Shown: positions 53,622-63,267, counted from the first letter of the stretch. The stretch is 64,000 bases of DNA from Micromonospora echinofusca (GCF_900091445.1 NZ_LT607733.1:3922501-3986500); one strand, 5' to 3'. Numbers and translations are program-made. The notes: generated by a model not told the origin, from the sequence alone.

Positions 53622-55322
53622 TCACCGGGACACCGTCTCCTTCCCGCCACCCCGTTCCGGGGGGATGTCGCCCTCGCCCGTCCCTTCGGCGGGGGCCGCC
53701 GGCCCGCGCCGGCCCGCCCTGCCCAGTCGCCGGAGCACCCCGGCGAGCAGCGGCGTCACGTCCCGCCGGTCGACCAGCCAGACGACGGCGAGGAACACGA
53801 CGCCGACCAGGACTCCGGACAGCATGCCCTGCACGAGTGCGCCCGGTGTCGTCGGGGTGCCGCCGCCGGCCGTGTCGAGCCAGCGCGCCAGGGCCGTTCC
53901 GGCGAACGCGGCCAGGGTGCCGGCGAGCAGTCCGGCGGCGCCGGCACGGGCCGCACCGGCGAGCGCGGGCCGCCCCGCCGAGCGGCGCACCGCAACGAGG
54001 AGAAGCCCGCCGAGCAGCACCATCCCGACCGAGTTGGCCAGGGCGACCGCGAGCACCCGGTCCGCCACCGGCAGGAGGACCGACAGCGGCACCGCCGCCA
54101 CCGGCACCGCCACCCAGCCAACGGTGATCGCGACGGTGGCGGGGCGGGTGTCCCCCCGGGCGTAGAGGGCACGGGAGAGCACCGCGAAGAGGCCGTAGCC
54201 GAGCAGCCCGGGGGCGAAGCCGACGATGCCCGCGGCGGTGGTGGCCGGGTCGTCCGGATAGAAGAACGCGGCGACCGGCCCGGCCGTGCCGACCAGCGCC
54301 GCCGCGCCGAGGCAGCTGAACAGCAGCACCCCGCGCACGGTCGAGGAGAGGGTGCGCCGGTATTCCCCGTCGCGCCCGGCGGTGGCGGCGGCGGCCAGCG
54401 TCGGGTACGCCGCCACCGCGAGCGGCACCGCCAGCACCGCCCAGGGCAGCAGGTACATGGTCTGGGCCAGGTTGAACACCTGCGGCGACCCGGTCGGGCC
54501 GCCGGAGACCCGTTTGAGCAGCACCAGCAGCGCGAGCTGTTGCGCGGTGACGGTGATCGCCCCGGCCATCGCCAGCCCGCCCACCCGCGCCCGCGCGTCG
54601 GGCGGGAACGCGTACCCGAGGCGTGGCCGCAGGTCCAACCGGCGCAGCGGGATCAGCAGCGACAGCGACAGCACCACCACGCCGAGCGTGGTGCCGGCGG
54701 AGAGGATCAGCTCGCCCCCGCCGCTCACCTGCGCCACGCTGACGCCTCGTCCCTCGGCGCCGCCGAAGGTGAGGTACACCGCGATCACCGTGAGGCTGGA
54801 CAGCAGCGGCGCGATCACCGGCCAGGCGAAGCGGCGGTGCGCCTGGAGCACCCCGGTGAGCACGATGCCGATGCCGTAGAGCGGCAACTGCGGCGCGAAG
54901 ACCCGCAGCATCCGCGCGCCGGCTGCCAGCTCGGCCTCGGAGCGCCCCTCGCTGAGCAGGGACACGATCGGGCCCGCGGCCACCGCGACCAGCACGGCCA
55001 GTGGCACCAGCAGGGTGACGGTCCAGGTGAGCAGGGCCCCGGTGGTGGTGGCCACCGCGCGCCGGTCACCGGCCGCGACCGGCCCGGCCAGCAGCGGTAC
55101 GACCAGGCTCGCCAGCGCGCCACCGGCCACGATCTCGAAGATGATGTTCGGCGCGGTGTTGGCGACGACGTACATGCCGCCGAGGTCGCTCTTCTGCACG
55201 ACCCAGGTGAAGACGGCGGTACGGCCGAAGCCGGCGAGCCGGCTGAGGACGGTGAGGACGGCGATGAGCGCGGCGGCTCCGGCGACACGGCCGGCGCCGG
55301 CGAGGGGTGCCGGGGTCGTCAC
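53622..55322 (-). CDS. MurJ/MviN-like lipid flippase
   Basis: A 566-residue protein of the MVF (MurJ, MviN) family with about 14 helices and a polar Pro/Glu/Arg tail. ALIAVLTVLSRLAGFGRT is the usual N-terminal motif, and ALYARGDTRPATVA and ALVRRSAGR... fit the family. MurJ flips lipid II; this copy sits by a glycosyltransferase and a MraY-like gene and may move another lipid-linked sugar. It abuts the next gene with one base between. Whether it is the essential MurJ cannot be told here. Confidence 0.82.
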   Translation of the reverse strand: MTTPAPLAGAGRVAGAAALIAVLTVLSRLAGFGRTAVFTWVVQKSDLGGMYVVANTAPNIIFEIVAGGALASLVVPLLAGPVAAGDRRAVATTTGALLTWTVTLLVPLAVLVAVAAGPIVSLLSEGRSEAELAAGARMLRVFAPQLPLYGIGIVLTGVLQAHRRFAWPVIAPLLSSLTVIAVYLTFGGAEGRGVSVAQVSGGGELILSAGTTLGVVVLSLSLLIPLRRLDLRPRLGYAFPPDARARVGGLAMAGAITVTAQQLALLVLLKRVSGGPTGSPQVFNLAQTMYLLPWAVLAVPLAVAAYPTLAAAATAGRDGEYRRTLSSTVRGVLLFSCLGAAALVGTAGPVAAFFYPDDPATTAAGIVGFAPGLLGYGLFAVLSRALYARGDTRPATVAITVGWVAVPVAAVPLSVLLPVADRVLAVALANSVGMVLLGGLLLVAVRRSAGRPALAGAARAGAAGLLAGTLAAFAGTALARWLDTAGGGTPTTPGALVQGMLSGVLVGVVFLAVVWLVDRRDVTPLLAGVLRRLGRAGRRGPAAPAEGTGEGDIPPERGGGKETVSR

Positions 55323-55323
55323 G

Positions 55324-56190
55324 TCAGTCGGCGCGTCGACCCAGTGCGTCGAGCTCGCGCAGCCCCGGGGTGCGCTGGATGACCTGTGTGAAGCTCACCT
55401 TCTCGCTGACCGCGGTGAGGCCGGCCAGCACGGCCAGCAGCCCGGCCCGCCCGACGGGCCCCGTACGCGCGGCCAGCGCCACGCCGAGCAGCGCGCCGAG
55501 CGCGTTCGCGCCGCTGTCGCCGAGCATCACGTCCTCGCCGAGGTCGGCGGGGAGCAGCCCGGCGGCGGCGCCGACGGCACCGGCGGCGATCCCGCCGTGC
55601 GGGCCCCCGGCCAGCGGGGCGCCGAGCAGGAGACCGGACTTCAGCGCCCGGCCGGGACGCAGGTCGAGCAGGTTGAGCATGTTCGCGGTGCCGGCGACGA
55701 CACCGGCGCCCAGCAGCACGTCGACGCCCCGGCCCAGCGCGCCCTGCCGCTGGCGGCGCCGGTGCCCGGCGACCCGGGGATCGGCGGCGAGCAGCGCGGC
55801 GGCGCCGAGGCCTGCGGCCCCCACCCCGACGACCTTGACCATTCCCGCGGTGACCCGGCCCTCGCGCAGCGCGGCCAGGTGCCCGGCGAAGCCCTTGGCC
55901 GCCTTCTGCTCGGGCCGCGCCCCGACCACGTCGTCGTAGAGCCCGACCGCCCCGGCACCCACCCCGGCGACCAGGGCGGCGGCACCCGAGAGGCCGCTGG
56001 GGGCGCCGAACGCACCCGCCGCGGCGGCGCCTGCGGCGAGCGCGGGGCCGGCGGCCAGGCTCACGGTGCGGCCGCGGAAGTTGGTGCGCTCCAGCGCGGG
56101 CCCGGCTGGCGAGGTGCGCACCTCGCGCAGCGCGTACCGGGCGGCGGCGGCGCCCGCGCCGGCGATCAGCAGTCGACCGAGCAGACTCAC
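55324..56190 (-). CDS. MraY/WecA-family membrane glycosyltransferase-like protein
   Basis: A 288-residue membrane protein with about eight helices. LYDDVVGARPEQKAAKGFAGHL and GTANMLNLLDLRPGRALK, then MLGDSGANALGALLG, correspond to the DD, NxxNxxDG-like and GDxGxxxLG motifs of the MraY/WecA polyprenyl-phosphate glycosyl-1-phosphate transferases. The protein is a little shorter than usual. It would begin a lipid-linked saccharide by transferring sugar phosphate to a polyprenyl phosphate. It lies between the MurJ-like gene and the steB-like gene. Confidence 0.68.
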   Translation of the reverse strand: MSLLGRLLIAGAGAAAARYALREVRTSPAGPALERTNFRGRTVSLAAGPALAAGAAAAGAFGAPSGLSGAAALVAGVGAGAVGLYDDVVGARPEQKAAKGFAGHLAALREGRVTAGMVKVVGVGAAGLGAAALLAADPRVAGHRRRQRQGALGRGVDVLLGAGVVAGTANMLNLLDLRPGRALKSGLLLGAPLAGGPHGGIAAGAVGAAAGLLPADLGEDVMLGDSGANALGALLGVALAARTGPVGRAGLLAVLAGLTAVSEKVSFTQVIQRTPGLRELDALGRRAD

Positions 56191-56251
56191 GCCTCTCCCT
56201 CCCGCCGTGCGTCGGCGAGGCTGGATCCGGACACCGGGGTACGTCGTTGCG

Positions 56252-57193
56252 TCACTGGGGCAGTCTAGGCAGCAGGGACGCCGCGTTGTCGCCGACGCCG
56301 TACTGTCCGGCCTTCTTCTCGGTGACCTGCTGCACCAGCGCGAGGGCGGTGACCAGCTGACCCTGGACGGTGTTGGCGTTGTCGACGGTGGAGATGGTCT
56401 GCACCAGCACGGGGTCGCTGCGCACGGCGGCCACCAGGTTTCCGCCGGCCGAGCCGTTGCCGCCCACGACGAGCGTCCCGGCCTGGTCGAACTGCTCGGC
56501 GACCTTCAGCACCGACTCGTCCTTCTTTGCCGAGTCCTTGTCCACGTACGGCTGCCCGCTGACCAGTACGACGGCCTCCGCCGGCGCGGTGACCGGCTTC
56601 TCGGTGGTCAGGTAGTTGGCGTTGATGTAGGCGGCGAGCACCGCCCGCCGGTCGGCCTCGGTGACGGGGGTGGCGCCGGCCGCCCGGTCGAGCAGGACGC
56701 TGGCCAGCAGGGCCGTCGAGGTCTCCACCCCGTGCCCGTTGCCCGGCAGCCCCGCCGTCGGCGCGCTGGTGGGGCGCGCGGCGGTGACCGCCAGCTCCAG
56801 CAGGTTGTTGTTGTTGTCCGGGTTGATGAACTTGTCCTGAAGGTCGATGCGGCCGGTCACCTGGGCGCCGGCGTGCTGGAGCATCTTGAGCACGCCCTCG
56901 GTGTGGTCGCGCCCGGTGGGCAGGCCGACCACCACGACCCGCTTGCCGGTCAGCGTGCCCGGCAGGACGACCTCCGCGATCTGGGCGGCGAAGTCCTCCT
57001 CGAGCTCGAGCTCCTTCTCCATGCTCTGGACCGCCTGGCGCATCTGCTGGTTGTCCTTGCGCAGCGCGTTGACGTTCTCCTTGAGCGAGTCGGCCACCGG
57101 GCCGTTCAGGGCGGCGGTGCCGACCACCAGACCGATCGCCAACGCGAGGAAGACCGCGGTCAGGGACACCACGTGGTACCGGAAATTGATCAC
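56252..57193 (-). CDS. steB: MctB/SteB-family membrane-anchored protein
   Basis: A 313-residue protein with one N-terminal helix (VSLTAVFLALAIGLVVGTAAL), a coiled coil (about 36-70, rich in Lys/Gln/Glu) and an exported alpha/beta domain. It is the family of M. tuberculosis Rv1698 (MctB), proposed to be a copper transporter, and Corynebacterium SteB, which works with SteA in cell-wall hydrolase control. The steA neighbour supports the SteB reading. ATG start with MINFRYHVVSL. Confidence 0.85.
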   Translation of the reverse strand: MINFRYHVVSLTAVFLALAIGLVVGTAALNGPVADSLKENVNALRKDNQQMRQAVQSMEKELELEEDFAAQIAEVVLPGTLTGKRVVVVGLPTGRDHTEGVLKMLQHAGAQVTGRIDLQDKFINPDNNNNLLELAVTAARPTSAPTAGLPGNGHGVETSTALLASVLLDRAAGATPVTEADRRAVLAAYINANYLTTEKPVTAPAEAVVLVSGQPYVDKDSAKKDESVLKVAEQFDQAGTLVVGGNGSAGGNLVAAVRSDPVLVQTISTVDNANTVQGQLVTALALVQQVTEKKAGQYGVGDNAASLLPRLPQ

Positions 57194-57220
57194 ACCTGCA
57201 GCCTCTTGATCGGTGGGACG

Positions 57221-58399
57221 CTAGAAAAGCTGTTCGAGCTGGAACACGAAATTGTTCCACCACTCGGAGACCACGCCCAAATACGCCTTGCCGACGGTGG
57301 AGACCGCCACCGCCGACGCCATCGCCGCGATCGCGGAGAGCACCAGCAGCAGCAGCGACGACCCGGAGATGCTCTGCCGGTAGAGCCGGCTCACCCCCTT
57401 GGCGTCGACCAGCTTGCCGCCGACCTTGAGTCGGGTCAGGAACGTGGAGGCCATCCCGCCGCGACCCTTGTCGAGGAACTCGACAAGGGTGGCGTGGGTG
57501 CCGACGGCGACCAGCAGCGAGGCGCCCTTCTCGTCGGCCAGCAGCATGGCCAGGTCCTCACTCGTCGCCGCCGCGGGGAAGGTCACCGCGGGGACGCCGA
57601 GGCCGTTGACCCGGGCCAGCCCGGGCGCCCGGCCGTCCGGGTAGGCGTGCACGATCACCTCGGCGCCGCAGCGCAGCACGTCGTCGGTGACCGAGTCCAT
57701 GTCGCCGATGATCATGTCCGGCGTGTAGCCGGCCTCCACCAGCGCGTCGGCGCCGCCGTCGACACCGATCAGGACCGGCTTGAACTCGCGGATGTAGGGG
57801 CGCAGCACGTCCAGGTCGGCCTTGTAGTCGTAGCCGCGCACCACGATCAGGCAGTGCCGCCCCTGCATCTCCGTCTGGATTTCGGGCACGCCGACGCCAT
57901 CGAGGAGCAGGTCGCGCTCCTGGCGCAGGTAGTCCATCGTGTTGGCGGCGAACGCCTCCAACTGCACCGAGAGCCCCTCGCGGGCGTCGGCCATCGACTT
58001 GGCCACCGTCTCGGCGTCCTGGAGGCTGCCGTGCGCCACCGGCTCGTCGCCGACGAAGACGGTGTTGCCCTCGATCCGGACGGTGTCGCCCTCGCGGATC
58101 CGCTCGAAGACCCCCTCGCCCAGGTCGTCCAGGAGGGGAATGCCGGCGGCGACGAGCACCTCCGGCCCCAGGTTGGGGTAGCGGCCGGAGACCGACGGCT
58201 TCGCGTTGAGCACCGCGCCGACACCGACGGCGACGAGCGAGTCGGCGGCGACCCGGTCGAGGTCGACGTGGTCGATGACCGCGATGTCGCCGGGGCGGAG
58301 CCGGCCGACCAGGCGTTTTGTCCGGCGGTCGAGGCGCGCGGTGCCGAGGATCCTGCCCGGTTCCGCATTCCGGGTCCGGCGCAACGTGGGTAGACGCAT
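57221..58399 (-). CDS. steA: SteA-family septation protein with thiamin-pyrophosphokinase-like domain
   Basis: A 392-residue protein. A central domain resembles thiamin pyrophosphokinase (LIGVDGGADALVEAGYTPDMIIGDMDSV) and the C-terminus has a helix (LLLLVLSAIAAMASAVAV) and a short tail. In corynebacteria SteA with SteB recruits a cell-wall hydrolase system at the septum. The ATG at 58399 is chosen; ATG codons at 58408 and 58429 are in frame alternatives. It lies 27 bases before steB in the same direction, the pair being kept in M. tuberculosis (Rv1697-Rv1698). Confidence 0.87.
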   Translation of the reverse strand: MRLPTLRRTRNAEPGRILGTARLDRRTKRLVGRLRPGDIAVIDHVDLDRVAADSLVAVGVGAVLNAKPSVSGRYPNLGPEVLVAAGIPLLDDLGEGVFERIREGDTVRIEGNTVFVGDEPVAHGSLQDAETVAKSMADAREGLSVQLEAFAANTMDYLRQERDLLLDGVGVPEIQTEMQGRHCLIVVRGYDYKADLDVLRPYIREFKPVLIGVDGGADALVEAGYTPDMIIGDMDSVTDDVLRCGAEVIVHAYPDGRAPGLARVNGLGVPAVTFPAAATSEDLAMLLADEKGASLLVAVGTHATLVEFLDKGRGGMASTFLTRLKVGGKLVDAKGVSRLYRQSISGSSLLLLVLSAIAAMASAVAVSTVGKAYLGVVSEWWNNFVFQLEQLF

Positions 58400-58518
58400 C
58401 GTGACCATCCTGGCATGTGAGGCAGGCAAATCTGTCGCGACATGCCTGAGCAGGGCCGCCTACCCAGGGAAGCACACTAACGCGCAGGCCGGTGTGCCTG
58501 TGCTCACAATCGCCGGCC

Positions 58519-60276
58519 TCACGGGCGCCTTTCGCGGGCCGCCACGGCGAGAAGTTCCTCGGCGTGCGCGATACCCAGGTCGGAGTCGGGCAAACCCGCG
58601 AGCATGCGGGCGAGTTCCCGGGCGCGCTCGGTGTCCTCCACCACCCGGACCCCGCTCGTGGTCACCGCCCCGCCCGTGTCCTTGGCCACCACCAGGTGCC
58701 GGTCGGCGAAGGCGGCCACCTGCGGCAGGTGGGTGACGACGAGGACCTGATGGCTGCGGGCCAGCCGGGCCAGCCGGCGGCCGATCTCCACGGCGGCCTG
58801 GCCGCCGACCCCGGCGTCGACCTCGTCGAAGACCAGCGTGGGCGGCCCGCCCGAGCCGGCGAAGACCACCTCGATGGCGAGCATCACCCGGGACAGCTCG
58901 CCGCCGGAGGCGCCGCGCTGCAACGGCAGCGAGGGCGCGCCCGGGTGGGCCAGCAGCCGCAGCTCGACCTCGTCGCCGCCGTCCGGGCCGACGCCGACCT
59001 CGGTGCCGTTGACCGCGAGGGTCGGCTCGGTGCGGCCGGCCGCGCGGGGCAGCACCGCCACCTCGATCCTCGCGTGCGGCATGGCCAGCCCGGCCAGCTC
59101 GACGGTGACCTGCTCGGCGAAACGGGTCGCCGCCTCCTGCCGCGACGTCGACACCCGGCCGGCCAGGTCGGCCACCTCGCCGGCCAGCCGGGATGCCTCC
59201 CGGTCCAGCTCCTCCAGCAGGTCGTCGGAGGTGTCCAGGTCGGACAGCCGGGTGCGGGCGTGCTCGGCCCAGGCGATCACCCCGTCGACGTCGTCGGCGT
59301 ACTTGCGGGTGAGTGCGCGCAGCGCCGCCCGCCGCTCGTAGACGGTCTGCAACCGGGCCGGGTCGGCGTCGAGCGCCGCGAGGTAGGCCGACAGCTCGGC
59401 GGAGACGTCCGTGACGAGCGTCGCCGCCTCCTCCAGCCGTGCCGCCAGCTCACCCAGGGCCGGATCCGTGCCGGCCTGCGCCTCGAGGGTGCGGCGGGCG
59501 GTGCCGAGCAGCGCCGCCGCGTCCGGGGTCTCGTCGGTCGCCTCCACGCCGCCGGCCACGCACTGGTGGGCCACCTGCGCCGCCGTGCGCAGCCCTTCGG
59601 CGTGCTCCAGCCGCTGCGCCTCCGCCTTCAGCTCGTCGTCCTCACCCGGCTGCGGGTCGACCCGGGTGATCTCGTCGAGGCCGAGCCGCAGCAGGTCGGC
59701 CTCCTGGTTGCGCTCACGGGCGTTGCGCCGCCGGTCGGTCAGGTCGTCGACCACCGCGCGCCAGCGGGCGTACGCCTCGCGCAGCGCGTCGAGCAGCTTC
59801 TCGTGCTCCGGGCCGGCGAAGCGGTCCAGCGCGGCGCGCTGCTCGGCCGGCCGCAGCAGCCGCAGCTGGTCGGACTGGCCGTGCACGGCCACCGCCTGCT
59901 CGCCCACCTCGCCGAGCATCGACACCGGCATGCTCCGCCCGCCCAGGTGCGCCCGGGAGCGGCCCTCCACGGTGACGGTGCGGCTCAGCAGCACCGAGCC
60001 GTCCTCGTCGGGCTCGCCGCCCGCGTCGGTGATCCGCGCGTGCACGGTGGCGGCGACGCGACCCTCGAGGCGCAGCCGGCCCTCGACCACCGCCCGGCCC
60101 GGCTGGGCGCGCACCCGGCCGGCGTCGGCGCGCCCGCCGAAGAGCAGGCCGAGGCCGGTGACCACCATGGTCTTGCCCGCCCCGGTCTCGCCGGTGATGA
60201 CGTTCATGCCGCCGGTCAGCGGCAGCGTGGTGTCCTCGATGACGCCCAGTCCGGTGATGCGCAGCTCTTCCAGCAC
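58519..60276 (-). CDS. recN: DNA repair ATPase RecN
   Basis: A 585-residue SMC-like ATPase for double-strand-break repair. The N-terminal P-loop is VITGETGAGKTMV near 26-38, a coiled-coil arm fills the middle, and the C-terminal ABC-type signature and Walker B are LQRGASGGELSRVMLAIE and PTLVFDEVDAGVGG with THLPQVAA. I chose the GTG at 60276 (VLEELRITGLGVIED); the open frame extends upstream antisense to nothing real. It is followed by steA. Confidence 0.95.
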   Translation of the reverse strand: MLEELRITGLGVIEDTTLPLTGGMNVITGETGAGKTMVVTGLGLLFGGRADAGRVRAQPGRAVVEGRLRLEGRVAATVHARITDAGGEPDEDGSVLLSRTVTVEGRSRAHLGGRSMPVSMLGEVGEQAVAVHGQSDQLRLLRPAEQRAALDRFAGPEHEKLLDALREAYARWRAVVDDLTDRRRNARERNQEADLLRLGLDEITRVDPQPGEDDELKAEAQRLEHAEGLRTAAQVAHQCVAGGVEATDETPDAAALLGTARRTLEAQAGTDPALGELAARLEEAATLVTDVSAELSAYLAALDADPARLQTVYERRAALRALTRKYADDVDGVIAWAEHARTRLSDLDTSDDLLEELDREASRLAGEVADLAGRVSTSRQEAATRFAEQVTVELAGLAMPHARIEVAVLPRAAGRTEPTLAVNGTEVGVGPDGGDEVELRLLAHPGAPSLPLQRGASGGELSRVMLAIEVVFAGSGGPPTLVFDEVDAGVGGQAAVEIGRRLARLARSHQVLVVTHLPQVAAFADRHLVVAKDTGGAVTTSGVRVVEDTERARELARMLAGLPDSDLGIAHAEELLAVAARERRP

Positions 60277-60505
60277 AGCAACCGACAGTAGACGCGGCCC
60301 CCGACACTTGACCAGCCGGCGTGCGCACGCCGGTGCGTCCGCCCGCCGACACCACGCGCAGCCGGCCCGAGGGCTGCCGACATGGCACCAGCCCGACCCG
60401 CGCGGGCGGCCCGGGCGCGCCGGACGGCACCCGCCCGGACGGCGGCGAGGGCGATCCGGCGGTCCCCCGGCCGCCTTTGTCGCGCCAGCCCCTGCCCGGC
60501 CCCGG

Positions 60506-61390
60506 TCAGCGTCGGTTGCCGCGCCAGCCCTGCACGGGCAGGTCGAACTTCGCCACCAGCCGGTCGGTGAACGGACGGTCCCGCAACCGCACGACGCGCA
60601 CCGGCAACGCGCCTCGGCGCACCGTGACCCGCGCCCCCGGCGGCAGGTCGTAGACCCGCCGGCCGTCGCAGGACAGCACCGCGAGGGTGGTGAACGGGTC
60701 GACGGTGATGGCGAACGTCGACGTGGGCGCGGTGACCAGCGGGCGGCTGAACAGCGCGTGCGCGCTGATCGGCACCAGCAGCAGGGCCTCCACCTCCGGC
60801 CAGACCACCGGCCCGCCGCCGGAGAACGCGTACGCCGTCGAGCCGGTGGGGGTCGCGCAGACCACCCCGTCGCAGCCGTACCGGGACAGGGGACGGCCGT
60901 CGACGTCGACGAGCAGCTCCAGCATCTGGGCACGCTCGCCCTTCTCGACGCTGATCTCGTTGAGCGCCCAGGACTCGATGGTCGGGCCGCCGTCGAACTC
61001 GGCGGTCACGTCGAGGGTGAGCCGCTCGTCGACGGTGTAGTTGCGCTCGACGACGTCGCGTACCGCGCTGTCCAGGTCGTCGATCTCGGCCTCGGCGAGG
61101 AAGCCGACCTTGCCGAGGTTGATGCCGATCAGCGGCACCTTCGCCGGGCGGGCCAGCTCCGCCGCACGCAGGAAGGTGCCGTCCCCGCCGAGCGCGAAGA
61201 CGATCTCGGCGCCCTCGGCCGCCTCCGGGCCGGTCACCGGGACCACGCCGGGCAGGTCGAGGTCGTCGGCCTCCTCGGCCACGACCCGCACCTCGAAGCC
61301 GGCAGAGATCAGGTCGGCGGCCACGGCGCGGGCGTGCTCGGTGCTGCGCCGGCGACCGGTGTGCGTCACCAGCAGCGCCGTGCGGCTCAC
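60506..61390 (-). CDS. nadK: NAD kinase
   Basis: A 294-residue NAD kinase making NADP. The signature FALGGDGTFLRAAELA near 70-85 holds the catalytic GGDGT, and NEISVEKGERAQ, PTGSTAYAFSGGGPVV are the NAD-binding and glycine-rich parts. It is between tlyA and recN as in M. tuberculosis. The 60277-60505 gap before recN has no gene that I can support. Confidence 0.96.
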   Translation of the reverse strand: MSRTALLVTHTGRRRSTEHARAVAADLISAGFEVRVVAEEADDLDLPGVVPVTGPEAAEGAEIVFALGGDGTFLRAAELARPAKVPLIGINLGKVGFLAEAEIDDLDSAVRDVVERNYTVDERLTLDVTAEFDGGPTIESWALNEISVEKGERAQMLELLVDVDGRPLSRYGCDGVVCATPTGSTAYAFSGGGPVVWPEVEALLLVPISAHALFSRPLVTAPTSTFAITVDPFTTLAVLSCDGRRVYDLPPGARVTVRRGALPVRVVRLRDRPFTDRLVAKFDLPVQGWRGNRR

Positions 61391-61457
61391 CGGGACGGCC
61401 GTCCCGTCGCGCCCGCGCTGCGTCCGCGCGGCCCGCCCGCGGGGCTCGCCAGCTCAC

Positions 61458-62318
61458 TCACCCGGCCACCTCCTCCGTCGCCGCGTCCGGCCGGTCGCCG
61501 GAGCGCACCGGGCTACCCGGCCCGGCGGTCACCACCGCGCGCACCCGCTCCGGATCGGCCGGCGGTGCGTCCCGGCGTAACCATACGAAGAACTCGACGT
61601 TGCCGCTCGGCCCCGGCAGCGGGCTGGCGGCCACGTCGGCCAGGCCCAGGTCGAGCCGGGCCGCCGCGGCGGCCACGTCGAGCACGGCCTCCGCCCGCAG
61701 CAGCGGGTCACGGACCACCCCGCCGGCACCCACCCGCTCCTTGCCGACCTCGAACTGCGGCTTGACCATCAGCGCCAGGTCGCCGTCGGGCCGGGTACAG
61801 CCGGCCAGCGCCGGCAGCACCAGCCGCAGCGAGATGAACGACAGGTCGGCGACCGTGAGGTCGACCGGCCCGTCGATGGCCTCCGGCGTCAGCGTACGGA
61901 CGTTGGTGCGCTCGAAGACCCGCACGCGGGGGTCGTTGCGCAGCGGCCAGGCGAGCTGCCCGTAGCCGACGTCGACCGCGACCACCTCCGCCGCCTCGGC
62001 GCGCAGCAGCACGTCGGTGAAGCCGCCGGTGGAGGCGCCCGCGTCCAGGCACCGCCGGCCGGCCACCGTCAGCCCGCCCGGCGCGAACGCGGCCAGGGCG
62101 CCGGCCAGCTTGTGCCCGCCCCGGGAGACGTACTCCGAGCCGGGGTCCTCGCCGGTGACCAGGAGCGCGTCGGCGGGGTCGACCATCGCGGCGGACTTGC
62201 GGGCCGGCACGCCGCGCAGCTGGACCCGGCCGGCCTCCACCAGCGCCGCGGCCTGTTCCCGGGACCGGGCCAGGCCGCGGCGGACGAGTTCGGCGTCCAG
62301 CCGGTTACGACGTGCCAT
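61458..62318 (-). CDS. tlyA: TlyA rRNA 2'-O-methyltransferase
   Basis: A 286-residue protein with an N-terminal S4 RNA-binding domain (RLDAELVRRGLARSREQAAALVEAGRVQLRG) and an FtsJ-like methyltransferase (CLDAGASTGGFTDVLL, VDVGYGQLAW, VADLSFISLRLVLPA, MVKPQFEVGKERVG). TlyA methylates cytidines of 16S and 23S rRNA and in M. tuberculosis its presence confers capreomycin sensitivity. ATG start, MARRNRLDAEL. Confidence 0.95.
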   Translation of the reverse strand: MARRNRLDAELVRRGLARSREQAAALVEAGRVQLRGVPARKSAAMVDPADALLVTGEDPGSEYVSRGGHKLAGALAAFAPGGLTVAGRRCLDAGASTGGFTDVLLRAEAAEVVAVDVGYGQLAWPLRNDPRVRVFERTNVRTLTPEAIDGPVDLTVADLSFISLRLVLPALAGCTRPDGDLALMVKPQFEVGKERVGAGGVVRDPLLRAEAVLDVAAAAARLDLGLADVAASPLPGPSGNVEFFVWLRRDAPPADPERVRAVVTAGPGSPVRSGDRPDAATEEVAG

Positions 62319-62339
62319 GCGTGTTTCTTCTCCGGTCGG

Positions 62340-62636
62340 TCAGGCCTGGTCGATGGTGGCGAGGGTTTCCCGCAGCGTCTCGTACGCCGCCTCGTACTGC
62401 GCGATCTGGTCGGCCGGGGCGAGCGTCGCGGCGTTGGCCATCGCCCGCACGGCGGCGTCCACGGCGGGGTGCCGGTCGTCGCCGAGGTCCTCGACGGGCT
62501 CCGGCGGCGGGCCGGGACGCGGGCCCGGCCGGGTGCCGGGCGGCGGCCCGGGACGGAAGGAGCCGGGTCCGGGCCCGGCACCCGGCGGACCGGGGCGGGC
62601 ACCGGGCGGCGGGCCGGGCCGGAAGGGGCCGCTCAC
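62340..62636 (-). CDS. Small Pro/Gly-rich hypothetical protein
   Basis: A 98-residue protein: a Pro/Gly/Arg-rich repeat (FRPGPPPG-type units) for the first ~48 residues, then a helical C-terminus (AVDAAVRAMANAATLAPADQIAQYEAAYETLRETLATID). The helical part recurs upstream of tlyA in actinobacteria as I recall. It lies 21 bases before tlyA in the same direction and is probably co-transcribed with it. Confidence 0.65.
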   Translation of the reverse strand: MSGPFRPGPPPGARPGPPGAGPGPGSFRPGPPPGTRPGPRPGPPPEPVEDLGDDRHPAVDAAVRAMANAATLAPADQIAQYEAAYETLRETLATIDQA

Positions 62637-62664
62637 GACCCGCTCCCGGCCGGTGCCGGGCGCG

Positions 62665-63267
62665 TCACGCCTCGCCCTGCGGCGGTCGTTTGCGGGCCGG
62701 CGCCTTCTTCGCCGGGCGGACCGGCTCCGCGGCGTCCTCGGTGGGGGCGAGGGCGGACGGCGCCCGCTTGGCCACCGCCTTCTTGGCGACGGCCTTCTTG
62801 GCCAGCGCCTTCTTCGCCACCGCCGGCCTGGCGACCGCCCCGGGGGTCGCCGAGGTGGGTACGGCCGGCTCGGCGACCCCCGGGGCGGCCGACGACGCGG
62901 CGACGGACCCCGGGCCCGCCGGCTCCAGGACGCCGGCGGGGACCGGCGTCGGGGCGCCGGGGGTCGCCTTGGCGTCGCGGAGCTGACGCTCCAGCTCGTG
63001 CACCCGGCGGGTCAGCTCGGCGACCTCGTCGGCGGTGGCGAGCCCCACCGCGCCGAGGGCCCGGTCCACCTCGAAGCGGACCAGCTTGGTCAGCGCCTCA
63101 CGGTTGGCGGCGCCGGTGGAGACCAGCTCCTCGGCGAGGGTCTGCAACTGGGCGGCGGTCGCCCCGCCCGAGCCGACGACCCGGCGAACCGCGTCCTGGG
63201 CCTTCTTCCGGGGCGCCTCCGTGAGGCCCATGGCCAGCTCGAGGTAGGCGCGCCACGCGTCCTGCAT
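62665..63267 (-). CDS. Phasin/PhaF-like coiled protein with Lys/Ala-rich tail
   Basis: A 200-residue protein: an N-terminal helical part (MQDAWRAYLELAMGLTEAPRKKAQDAVRRVV... VDRALGAVGLATADEVAELTRRVHELERQL) resembling phasin-type coiled proteins, then an Ala/Pro linker and a basic repeat with KKA/KKAVAKK units ending in ARKRPPQ. The tail resembles histone-H1-like or PhaF-type DNA-binding tails. ATG at 63267 follows CAGGCATG; the upstream frame is a shadow. It precedes the Pro/Gly-rich gene. Confidence 0.7.
   Translation of the reverse strand: MQDAWRAYLELAMGLTEAPRKKAQDAVRRVVGSGGATAAQLQTLAEELVSTGAANREALTKLVRFEVDRALGAVGLATADEVAELTRRVHELERQLRDAKATPGAPTPVPAGVLEPAGPGSVAASSAAPGVAEPAVPTSATPGAVARPAVAKKALAKKAVAKKAVAKRAPSALAPTEDAAEPVRPAKKAPARKRPPQGEA

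Noticed and set aside
56066..58393. A 775-residue plus-strand frame
   Set aside because: Antisense shadow of steB and steA; the His/Gln/Val/Asp-rich composition is typical of third-codon-position effects.
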